Shown here piece by piece: positions 1-2,990 of a stretch of 5,984 nucleotides of DNA. The stretch comes from an uncultured Oscillochloris sp. GTDB taxonomy: Bacteria; Chloroflexota; Chloroflexia; Chloroflexales; Chloroflexaceae. The stretch covers positions 1 through 5,984 of the forward strand of contig CAIRDL010000835.1 in assembly GCA_903877345.1 (NCBI GenBank). The letters are read 5' to 3'. Made by a program: the position numbers and the translations under genes. How positions within the stretch are numbered: position 1 is the first letter of the stretch; each line of letters starts with the position of its first letter. The notes beneath the pieces were generated by a model. The model made no database searches. It saw only the letters and a program-made list of their open reading frames with translations, and had not been told where the DNA came from.

Positions 1-80
1 CGAACTGGCCGTCTCGGTTGTGGCTACGTCGAGACGTAAAACCGGCCTGTGGACCGACGATAAGACCATCCTTGGATGGC
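1..80 (-). other. Possible tRNA-like remnant cut by the window edge, with two hairpins
   Basis: Read on the minus strand, the left edge ends in GCCAG followed by TTCG, which would fit the 5' strand of a T-stem and the start of a canonical T-loop running off the window. Before it lies a perfect 7-bp stem (10-16 with 30-36) enclosing a 13-nt loop, and a 6-bp hairpin at 66-71/74-79. I could not fit a complete cloverleaf, an anticodon or an acceptor stem. It could be a further irregular tRNA of the array or a decayed one. Confidence 0.2.
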
Positions 81-100
81 ACGTTGGGATGAAGCAGGAA

Positions 101-132
101 TTTCTAGGTGATCACCCATGATCACCTAGAAA
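101..132. repeat. Perfect 14-bp inverted repeat with 4-nt loop
   Basis: Bases 101-114 are exactly complementary to 119-132, with CCCA between them. The palindrome contains two TGATCA sites and starts 2 nt beyond the 3' end of the Ser(GCU) gene, so it would be transcribed at the end of the visible array. The stem is not GC-rich and only three T-pairs follow on the minus strand, so it is not a classical intrinsic terminator. It may act as a 3'-end stabiliser or processing stem, a protein-binding palindrome, or the scar of an insertion. Confidence 0.7.
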
Positions 133-134
133 GT

Positions 135-221
135 AGCAGTATGCAGGGATTGCACCTGCGCGTGCGTTGCCGCACGGCCACGGTTTAGCAAACCGGCGCC
201 TTCCTACTCGGCCAATACTCC
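135..221 (-). tRNA. trnS-GCU: tRNA-Ser(GCU), class II, no encoded CCA
   Basis: An 87-nt cloverleaf has acceptor GGAGTAT against ATACTGC (one G-G mismatch at 2:71), D-stem GCC/GGC, anticodon loop TTGCTAA, a long variable arm with about 6 bp, and T-stem GCAGG/CCTGC. The T-loop is TGCAATC instead of TTCRANY, and the D-loop carries A18-G19. The serine call rests on the GCU anticodon plus the long variable arm. It is the only member of the array without CCA: the discriminator T is followed by ACT. It is also last in the visible transcript, so it may be partly decayed. Confidence 0.8.
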
Positions 222-232
222 AGCGGATCGGC

Positions 233-250
233 GGGAGGCGTTGGCCTCCC
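233..250. other. 7-bp GC-rich hairpin in the Ser-Val spacer
   Basis: GGGAGGC at 233-239 pairs perfectly with 244-250 around a 4-nt loop. It lies between Val(CAC) and Ser(GCU), where the spacer is longer than usual (24 nt beyond the tRNA ends). A similar 7-bp hairpin occurs at 1787-1804. Both may be processing or protective stems in the polycistronic tRNA transcript. No U-run follows on either strand, so termination is unlikely. Confidence 0.5.
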
Positions 251-252
251 TT

Positions 253-328
253 TGGTCACCACAGCAGGACTCGCACCTGCATCCTCCTCGGTGTGAACGA
301 GGCGCTCCACTGATTGAGCTATGTGGCG
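253..328 (-). tRNA. trnV-CAC: tRNA-Val(CAC)
   Basis: A 76-nt cloverleaf: acceptor CGCCACA/TGTGGTG (all pairs, one wobble), D-stem GCTC/GAGC, anticodon arm CCTCG-TTCACAC-CGAGG with anticodon CAC, T-stem GCAGG/CCTGC, discriminator A and encoded CCA. The T-loop is TGCGAGT (G at 55) and the D-loop AATCAGTG has A18-G19 where G18-G19 is expected. The stems are otherwise intact, which argues for function. Confidence 0.9.
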
Positions 329-331
329 ATG

Positions 332-405
332 TGGTCGTGATGCTGGGAATTGCACCCAGGTTCCGTGTGTATCAGACACGAGTCCTGCTGCTGAACGACA
401 TCACG
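332..405 (-). tRNA. trnI-GAU: tRNA-Ile(GAU)
   Basis: A 74-nt cloverleaf with perfect acceptor CGTGATG/CATCACG, D-stem GTTC/GGAC (one wobble), anticodon arm CGTGT-CTGATAC-ACACG with anticodon GAU, T-stem CTGGG/CCCAG, discriminator A and encoded CCA. The T-loop TGCAATT belongs to the G55 family, and the D-loop AGCAGCAG fits A18-G19. It lies 3 nt from the Val gene and 4 nt from Asn, so it was probably cut from a shared transcript. Confidence 0.9.
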
Positions 406-409
406 CAGG

Positions 410-486
410 TGGCTCCTCAGGTAGGGTACGATCCTGCAACATCCGCAGTAACAGTGCGGCGCTCTACCACATTGAGCTACTGAGGA
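410..486 (-). tRNA. trnN-GUU: tRNA-Asn(GUU)
   Basis: A 77-nt cloverleaf with perfect acceptor TCCTCAG/CTGAGGA, D-stem GCTC/GAGC, anticodon arm CCGCA-CTGTTAC-TGCGG with anticodon GUU, discriminator G and encoded CCA. The T-stem GCAGG/CCTAC has one C-A mismatch. The T-loop is ATCGTAC, where T54 and A58 of the consensus are swapped to A54 and T58. The D-loop keeps G18-G19, matching the retained T55. Confidence 0.9.
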
Positions 487-490
487 TCAT

Positions 491-574
491 TGGTGCAGAT
501 GAGAAGAGTTGCACTTCTACAGGCTGAAGCCCACGGTTTTACAGACCGCTTCGCTCACTGATGCGGGCATCTGC
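491..574 (-). tRNA. trnY-GUA: tRNA-Tyr(GUA), class II
   Basis: An 84-nt cloverleaf with perfect acceptor GCAGATG/CATCTGC, anticodon arm GCGGT-CTGTAAA-ACCGT with anticodon GUA, a long variable arm (GGGC-TTCA-GCCT), T-stem AGAAG/CTTCT, discriminator A and encoded CCA. A GUA anticodon with a long variable arm is the normal bacterial tyrosine tRNA layout. The T-loop TGCAACT is of the G55 family, and the D-loop ATCAGTGA carries A18-G19. Confidence 0.9.
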
Positions 575-578
575 ATGT

Positions 579-653
579 TGGTGGCGCTGGTTCGGTACTG
601 CCCCGACCTCGCCGCCTTGGGTATGCGGCTTGCGGTTGATACAACCCAGCGCC
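579..653 (-). tRNA. Irregular tRNA-like gene, anticodon uncertain (possibly CCC)
   Basis: The length (75 nt), position in the array, perfect acceptor pairing (GGCGCTG/CAGCGCC, extendable to 8 bp), discriminator A and encoded CCA all indicate a tRNA gene on this strand. The interior is irregular. The D-stem is only TTG/CAA. The anticodon arm is GCCGC/GCGGC around a 9-nt loop, ATACCCAAG. The T-stem is about 4 bp with an extra nucleotide before the acceptor. The T-loop GGCAGTA belongs to the GGCRG family. If A-G closes a 7-nt loop, the anticodon is CCC (Gly) but with A at 33 instead of T. It could be decayed or a genuinely unusual tRNA. The opposite strand lacks CCA and fits worse. Confidence 0.55.
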
Positions 654-667
654 ATAGTGCTGGCAAT

Positions 668-744
668 TGGCCCCGGTGACAGGCAACGATCCTGCAAACC
701 TGCCGATTAAGAGTCGGCTGCTCTGCCCATTGAGCTACACCGGG
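668..744 (-). tRNA. trnK-CUU: tRNA-Lys(CUU)
   Basis: A 77-nt cloverleaf with perfect acceptor CCCGGTG/CACCGGG, D-stem GCTC/GAGC, anticodon arm GCCGA-CTCTTAA-TCGGC with anticodon CUU, T-stem GCAGG/CCTGT (one wobble), discriminator G and encoded CCA. The T-loop ATCGTTG is of the A54/T58 swapped family shared with Asn and the other Lys gene. The D-loop AATGGGCA keeps G18-G19. Confidence 0.9.
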
Positions 745-748
745 AGAC

Positions 749-824
749 TGGTTGGCCGGGCCAGACTCGAACTGGCACCTTCGACGATATAAGCGTCACG
801 CTCTTACCATTGAGCTACCGGCCA
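749..824 (-). tRNA. trnI-UAU: tRNA-Ile(UAU)
   Basis: A 76-nt cloverleaf with perfect acceptor TGGCCGG/CCGGCCA, D-stem GCTC/GAGC with G18-G19, anticodon arm TGACG-CTTATAT-CGTCG with anticodon UAU, T-stem GCCAG/CTGGC, discriminator A and encoded CCA. This is one of only two genes in the array with a canonical T-loop (TTCGAGT). Most bacteria read AUA with a CAU-anticodon tRNA modified to lysidine by TilS, so a genomic UAU anticodon is unusual. The isotype is inferred from the anticodon. Confidence 0.88.
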
Positions 825-828
825 ACAC

Positions 829-905
829 TGGTGCCGTCAGCGGGCTACGATCCCGCATCTCGCCGCTTAAAAGGCGGGCGCTCTGTCTGACTGAGCTATC
901 GCGCG
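829..905 (-). tRNA. tRNA-Lys(UUU)-like, acceptor stem not pairing, possible chimera
   Basis: The D, anticodon and T arms form: D-stem GCTC/GAGC, anticodon loop CTTTTAA (UUU) on a stem with four of five pairs, and T-stem GCGGG/CCCGC, followed by discriminator A and CCA. The acceptor halves CGCGCGA and TGACGGC give only three of seven pairs. The 5' half, with D-loop AGTCAGACA, closely resembles the two Arg genes of this array. The 3' half, with T-loop ATCGTAG, resembles Lys(CUU) and Asn. It is also the clear case combining A18 with T55. A recombinant tRNA, possibly non-functional, is the simplest reading. Confidence 0.65.
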
Positions 906-906
906 C

Positions 907-981
907 TGGTGGAGCCACGGGGAGTCGCACCCCGACCTTCTCTGTGCAAAGGAGTTGCTCTCCTGACTGAGCTATGGCCCC
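907..981 (-). tRNA. trnA-UGC: tRNA-Ala(UGC)
   Basis: A 75-nt cloverleaf with acceptor GGGGCCA/TGGCTCC (all pairs, one G-T at 3:70, the classical alanine identity pair), D-stem GCTC/GAGC, anticodon loop TTTGCAC with anticodon UGC on a TCTCC/AGAGA stem whose closing pair is C-A, T-stem CGGGG/CCCCG, discriminator A and encoded CCA. The T-loop TGCGACT is of the G55 family and the D-loop AGTCAGGA has A18-G19. Confidence 0.88.
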
Positions 982-984
982 ATG

Positions 985-1059
985 TGGTCAGGGTGGCCGA
1001 TTCCGCCCCGGCACCTTCGGGTTGGAAGCCCGACACGCTGCTGGTTACGCCACACCCCG
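985..1059 (-). tRNA. trnG-UCC: tRNA-Gly(UCC)
   Basis: A 75-nt cloverleaf with acceptor CGGGGTG/CACCCTG (one wobble), anticodon arm TCGGG-CTTCCAA-CCCGA with anticodon UCC, T-stem GCCGG/TCGGC, discriminator A and encoded CCA. The D-stem is GCGT/GCGT with wobbles and the D-loop AACCAGCA has A18-G19. The T-loop GGCGGAA has G at 54, 55 and 58. Bacterial tRNA-Gly usually has discriminator U, so A here is a further oddity. Confidence 0.85.
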
Positions 1060-1065
1060 AGGTGA

Positions 1066-1160
1066 GATAGCCGATAACCGATAGTCGATACCTACACGAC
1101 ATCAAAAGTGTGGATGCGTTGTGATCAGCGATAGCTATTGGCTATCGGCTATCGGCTATA
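1066..1160. repeat. Inverted-repeat element 1 (CTATCGG-type units) in the tRNA array
   Basis: The 107-nt spacer between Glu and Gly holds an imperfect inverted repeat. About 25 nt at 1066-1090 match the complement of about 1135-1159 at roughly 21 of 25 positions, and both arms are built from GATAGCC/GGCTATC-like units. Its right arm contains three consecutive GGCTATC units. The centre (about 45 nt) has no recognisable gene. The same architecture recurs at 1344-1457, suggesting a dispersed small element such as a REP- or MITE-like sequence. Confidence 0.7.
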
Positions 1161-1166
1161 GAGAGA

Positions 1167-1241
1167 TGGTGCCCCTAGCCGGTGCTGCCCCGGCGTTCCC
1201 TGTTCGAGAGACAGGCATCCTCGCTGTTAGACGATAGGGGC
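1167..1241 (-). tRNA. trnE-CUC: tRNA-Glu(CUC)
   Basis: A 75-nt cloverleaf with perfect acceptor GCCCCTA/TAGGGGC, a Glu-like TC-GTCT D-arm start, anticodon arm CCTGT-CTCTCGA-ACAGG with anticodon CUC, perfect T-stem GCCGG/CCGGC, discriminator A and encoded CCA. The T-loop is GGCAGCA (G54, G55, G58) and the short D-loop AACAGCG has A18-G19. Confidence 0.9.
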
Positions 1242-1250
1242 AAAAGAGCT

Positions 1251-1338
1251 TGGTGGTCGCGTAGGGACGTGCATCCTAACGCCCTTGCGGGCACGATCAT
1301 CTGAGGCTCGTGCGTCTCCTTGATTTCGCCACACGACC
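1251..1338 (-). tRNA. trnL-CAG: tRNA-Leu(CAG), class II
   Basis: An 88-nt cloverleaf with acceptor GGTCGTG/CGCGACC, a leucine-like TG-GCG D-arm, anticodon loop CTCAGAT (CAG) on a CGAGC/GATCG stem with one G-A mismatch, a long variable arm (GCCC-GCAA-GGGC), discriminator A and encoded CCA. The T-arm TAGGA-TGCACGT-CCCTA is odd: the closing 53-61 pair is A-C and position 58 is C. The anticodon together with the class II variable arm supports leucine. Confidence 0.85.
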
Positions 1339-1343
1339 ATTCG

Positions 1344-1457
1344 CATAGTCAATAATCGATAACCGATAGCCGAAAGTGGAATAATCCGTGGTCGCAGGTG
1401 TGATCGGTAAGGTTGGATAAGGGTCTATCGGCTATGGGTTATCGGCTATCGGCTATG
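1344..1457. repeat. Inverted-repeat element 2 (CTATCGG-type units) in the tRNA array
   Basis: The Asp-Leu spacer (124 nt) holds a second element. CGATAACCGATAGCCG at about 1357-1372 is complementary, with one mismatch, to about 1429-1444, and the right arm continues with further GGCTATC units to 1457. It shares the arm sequences of element 1, but its centre is different apart from short stretches such as TGTGATC. Together the two elements account for the two longest gaps in the array. Confidence 0.7.
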
Positions 1458-1462
1458 GGTGA

Positions 1463-1537
1463 TGGCGGCTCCGGCGGGTGCTGCCCCTGCTCCCTCCCGG
1501 TTGACAGCCGGGCGCTCTGCTGCTGAGCTACGGAACC
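1463..1537 (-). tRNA. trnD-GUC: tRNA-Asp(GUC)
   Basis: A 75-nt cloverleaf with acceptor GGTTCCG/CGGAGCC (one wobble), D-stem GCTC/GAGC, anticodon arm CCCGG-CTGTCAA-CCGGG with anticodon GUC, T-stem GCAGG/CCCGC with one A-C mismatch, discriminator G as usual for Asp, and encoded CCA. The T-loop GGCAGCA is identical to that of Glu, and the D-loop AGCAGCA has A18-G19. Confidence 0.9.
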
Positions 1538-1540
1538 GTA

Positions 1541-1616
1541 TGGCCTCGCTGGCCGGAGTTGCACCGACGACGTCCGCCTTCGGAGGGCGGCACTCTGTCT
1601 GCTGAGCTACAGCGAG
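1541..1616 (-). tRNA. trnR-CCG: tRNA-Arg(CCG)
   Basis: A 76-nt cloverleaf with perfect acceptor CTCGCTG/CAGCGAG, D-stem GCTC/GAGT, anticodon arm CCGCC-CTCCGAA-GGCGG with anticodon CCG, T-stem GTCGG/CCGGC, discriminator G and encoded CCA. The D-loop AGCAGACA has A18-G19 followed by A20, the arginine identity nucleotide. The T-loop is TGCAACT. Confidence 0.9.
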
Positions 1617-1619
1617 CTG

Positions 1620-1695
1620 TGGCGACCGCACGAGGTCTCGCACCTCGGGCCTCCGGCTTCGCAAACCGGCGCTCTGTCTCCTGAGCTATGCGGCC
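1620..1695 (-). tRNA. trnR-GCG: tRNA-Arg(GCG)
   Basis: A 76-nt cloverleaf with acceptor GGCCGCA/TGCGGTC (one wobble), D-stem GCTC/GAGC, anticodon arm CCGGT-TTGCGAA-GCCGG with anticodon GCG, perfect T-stem CGAGG/CCTCG, discriminator G and encoded CCA. The D-loop AGGAGACA has A20, consistent with ArgRS recognition, and the T-loop is TGCGAGA. Bacteria normally read CGU/CGC with an ACG anticodon edited to inosine by TadA, so GCG is an unusual, editing-independent solution. Confidence 0.88.
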
Positions 1696-1697
1696 AT

Positions 1698-1783
1698 TGG
1701 TGGAGCGCCGGGGGATTGAACCCCGCCCTCGCTGGTGCCTCGCGGCCTTCAGCAGCGTGTCTACCCCAGCAGACCCGCGCCCC
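1698..1783 (-). tRNA. Atypical tRNA, enlarged anticodon region (GAA-like, possible Phe)
   Basis: An 86-nt gene with acceptor GGGGCGC/GCGCTCC, D-stem GTCT/AGAC with several Gs in the loop, perfect T-stem CGGGG/CCCCG, canonical T-loop TTCAATC, discriminator A and encoded CCA. Two anticodon folds compete. A perfect CGCTG/CAGCG stem leaves a normal 4-nt variable loop but an 18-nt anticodon loop containing a small hairpin (GCC-GCGA-GGC). Alternatively a 7-nt loop CTGAAGG on a stem with four of five pairs leaves a 15-nt unstructured variable region. GAA (Phe) is the likeliest anticodon, but Ala or Val readings are possible if part of the loop were removed. Confidence 0.6.
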
Positions 1784-1846
1784 GTGGGGAGCGTTGCCGC
1801 TCCCGCATTTGCTACAGACTGATTGGAAAGGTTCATCGTCGGCGTG
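1784..1846. other. Spacer with 7-bp GC-rich hairpin; no tRNA fold found
   Basis: This 63-nt gap between Trp and the atypical tRNA contains GGGAGCG/CGCTCCC (1787-1793 with 1798-1804). On the minus strand its loop is GCAA, a GNRA tetraloop. It resembles the hairpin at 233-250. The rest shows no acceptor, T-arm or CCA pattern. It could be the remnant of a lost tRNA or a processing signal. Confidence 0.35.
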
Positions 1847-1920
1847 TGGCACGGGTCGAGAGCGTTGCACTCCCACCTGACGGTTTTGGAGACCGTAGCT
1901 CTGCATTAAGCTAGACCCGT
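1847..1920 (-). tRNA. trnW-CCA: tRNA-Trp(CCA)
   Basis: A 74-nt cloverleaf with perfect acceptor ACGGGTC/GACCCGT, anticodon arm ACGGT-CTCCAAA-ACCGT with anticodon CCA, T-stem GGGAG/CTCTC (one wobble), discriminator G as expected for tryptophan, and encoded CCA. The T-loop TGCAACG is of the G55 family. The D-arm is short and can be paired in two registers, so residues 18-19 cannot be assigned with certainty. Confidence 0.9.
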
Positions 1921-1921
1921 A

Positions 1922-1997
1922 TGGTCAGGGTGGCAGGGTTCGCACCTGCGACCTCTCGCTTCCGACGCGAGTGCGCTGCTGGCTGCGCTACACCCTG
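1922..1997 (-). tRNA. trnP-CGG: tRNA-Pro(CGG), first gene of the array transcript
   Basis: A 76-nt cloverleaf with perfect acceptor CAGGGTG/CACCCTG, the GCGC/GCGC D-stem typical of proline tRNAs, anticodon arm CTCGC-GTCGGAA-GCGAG with anticodon CGG, perfect T-stem GCAGG/CCTGC, discriminator A and encoded CCA. The T-loop is TGCGAAC and the D-loop AGCCAGCA, both one change from the usual bacterial proline sequence (T55 to G, G18 to A). Confidence 0.92.
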
Positions 1998-2053
1998 GTC
2001 TGCTCCCTTGCGTCCTCGTTCGCCTGTGGTTCGTTGCCCGACACAAGGAGCAT

Positions 2054-2084
2054 AGCATACCAGTCTACAACAGCCCTCCGTCAA
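2054..2084 (-). promoter_or_regulatory. Candidate promoter of the tRNA array
   Basis: On the minus strand, TTGACG (2084-2079) precedes TATGCT (2059-2054) with a 19-nt spacer, and TGG directly before TATGCT fits an extended -10. The first tRNA starts about 57 nt downstream. Spacer length and -10 match are imperfect. Copy 1 of the 16-bp repeat overlaps the -10, which suggests regulation. Confidence 0.35.
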
Positions 2085-2131
2085 AGGGCTGATACCAGTC
2101 TACAACATTTGGCTGATACTAGTCTACAACA
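2057..2131. repeat. Three copies of a 16-bp direct repeat, likely operator or iterons
   Basis: ATACCAGTCTACAACA occurs at 2057-2072 and 2092-2107 and, with one change (C to T), at 2116-2131. Start-to-start spacings are 35 and 24 bp. A 7-bp hairpin (CAGCCCT/AGGGCTG, 2071-2077 with 2085-2091) lies between copies 1 and 2. The repeats sit between the tRNA array and the divergently read XRE gene, so they may be binding sites for that protein. Replication iterons are an alternative. Confidence 0.7.
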
Positions 2132-2151
2132 GACTATCCGCCCGAAGTCGC

Positions 2152-2179
2152 TTGTCAACAGGCGCAGAGCTGCTATAGT
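2152..2179 (+). promoter_or_regulatory. Sigma70-type promoter of the XRE gene
   Basis: TTGTCA (2152-2157) and TATAGT (2174-2179) are separated by 16 nt, a good match to the housekeeping consensus. The predicted start near 2186 gives a short leader of about 28 nt before the ATG at 2214. The nearest 16-bp repeat ends 20 bp upstream of the -35 box. Confidence 0.65.
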
Positions 2180-2201
2180 ACAGGGTATAGGTTTCCAACA
2201 T

Positions 2202-2208
2202 GAGGAGG
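2202..2208 (+). promoter_or_regulatory. Strong ribosome binding site fixing the XRE gene start
   Basis: GAGGAGG lies 5 nt before the ATG at 2214. It selects this start over the long upstream in-frame extension, which would run back through the promoter and into the Pro tRNA, and over an out-of-frame ATG at 2200. Confidence 0.8.
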
Positions 2209-2213
2209 ATGCG

Positions 2214-2945
2214 ATGACCGTCTGGACGAACCGAACACTCCCAACGCCGAGCGGCTTCAGCAGCAGCGACAACGCCGTATGGGCACCCGGTTGGGTTGAT
2301 CACGAGGGCCGGATGCGCGCCCTGCGGGCCGAGGTGGAACGCTACCAACCCCAAACGTCGTTACGGGTCGTCGCGGCCGCCGCCCACTTCGATTTCGCCC
2401 AACTCTCGCGGCTCGAACAAGGGAAAAGCGCGTGGACGCTCCCGACCTTCGCCCGCGTCGCCGGTGGTCTGCTCGGCACATTGTCGTGGTATAGCGGTCG
2501 AGCCTATCCCCTGCATACGCTCTTTCCGGCCTACCAGCCCCGTCCGCGAAGATCCGCCCCGACTCATCAGCCCGAAGCCAACCCCGCGCCCTGCCTGCCC
2601 CTGACCGCTCCCCCCGACCCGCCCTTTGCTTGGCACCTCACGACCATCCTCGACCGGCTCAAGACCACCACCACCAACCCCTGGAGTCTCAAACACCTCG
2701 CCGAGTGCATTGCTGATGCCGAGCAAATACCGGAGCAAGCCAAAACGCTGCACACCATCCTCGACCGCATCCAACGCTTTACCGGTGAGTCCGCCAAGCC
2801 CTCCAACCGCCGCATAAGTACCGGATCAATCCCCACGCTGCTCCGCCTGCACCATTTCCTCGCCCCGCTCCTCTCGACCCCCACCGCCCCGTTGCTCCTC
2901 GACGACATCCTCACCCTTCACCCCTGGCGTATCCTCCCTACCTGA
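2214..2945 (+). CDS. XRE/Cro-type helix-turn-helix DNA-binding protein
   Basis: A 243-residue protein. Residues about 34-90 read as an XRE-family helix-turn-helix: SLRVVAAAAHFDFAQLSRLEQGK (49-71) has the typical pattern of a helix, a turn, then QLSRLEQGK, followed by the LPTFARVAGGL helix. A proline-rich linker (about 105-138) leads to a C-terminal half of predicted helices (about 140-243) that I do not recognise. No membrane segment or signal peptide is apparent, so a cytoplasmic regulator is likely. The start is set by GAGGAGG and a consensus-like promoter. It is divergent from the tRNA array, with three 16-bp repeats in between, so autoregulation and control of the array are plausible but inferred. 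The DNA-binding call is fairly secure; the target is unknown. Confidence 0.8.
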   Translation: MTVWTNRTLPTPSGFSSSDNAVWAPGWVDHEGRMRALRAEVERYQPQTSLRVVAAAAHFDFAQLSRLEQGKSAWTLPTFARVAGGLLGTLSWYSGRAYPLHTLFPAYQPRPRRSAPTHQPEANPAPCLPLTAPPDPPFAWHLTTILDRLKTTTTNPWSLKHLAECIADAEQIPEQAKTLHTILDRIQRFTGESAKPSNRRISTGSIPTLLRLHHFLAPLLSTPTAPLLLDDILTLHPWRILPT

Positions 2946-2990
2946 TCCCGCCTGCGTCTGTATTTTACAGGGACGGCTCCGGCGGCTCCG

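Noticed and set aside
579..653. Plus-strand tRNA-Pro(GGG) reading of the same segment
   Set aside because: There is no CCA at that 3' end and no acceptable T-arm, while the minus-strand reading has CCA and matches the orientation of all neighbours.
1698..1783. Selenocysteine tRNA or group I intron-bearing tRNA
   Set aside because: There is no UCA anticodon or 13-bp acceptor/T domain with a long variable arm, and the possible insertion is about 11 nt, far too short for a group I intron.
1528..1836. Minus-strand open frames of about 70-100 residues across the tRNA genes, and similar plus-strand ones at 241-970
   Set aside because: They run through several well-formed cloverleaves, have no ribosome sites and owe their openness to the high GC content.
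2057..2131. CRISPR-like array (three 16-bp repeats)
   Set aside because: The repeats are too short, the spacings are unequal (19 and 8 nt), one spacer is itself a hairpin, and no cas gene is present.
1971..2213. Upstream extension of the XRE frame starting at 1971
   Set aside because: It would overlap the Pro tRNA, the promoter and the repeats. The ATG at 2214 has a strong ribosome site and a promoter placed for it.
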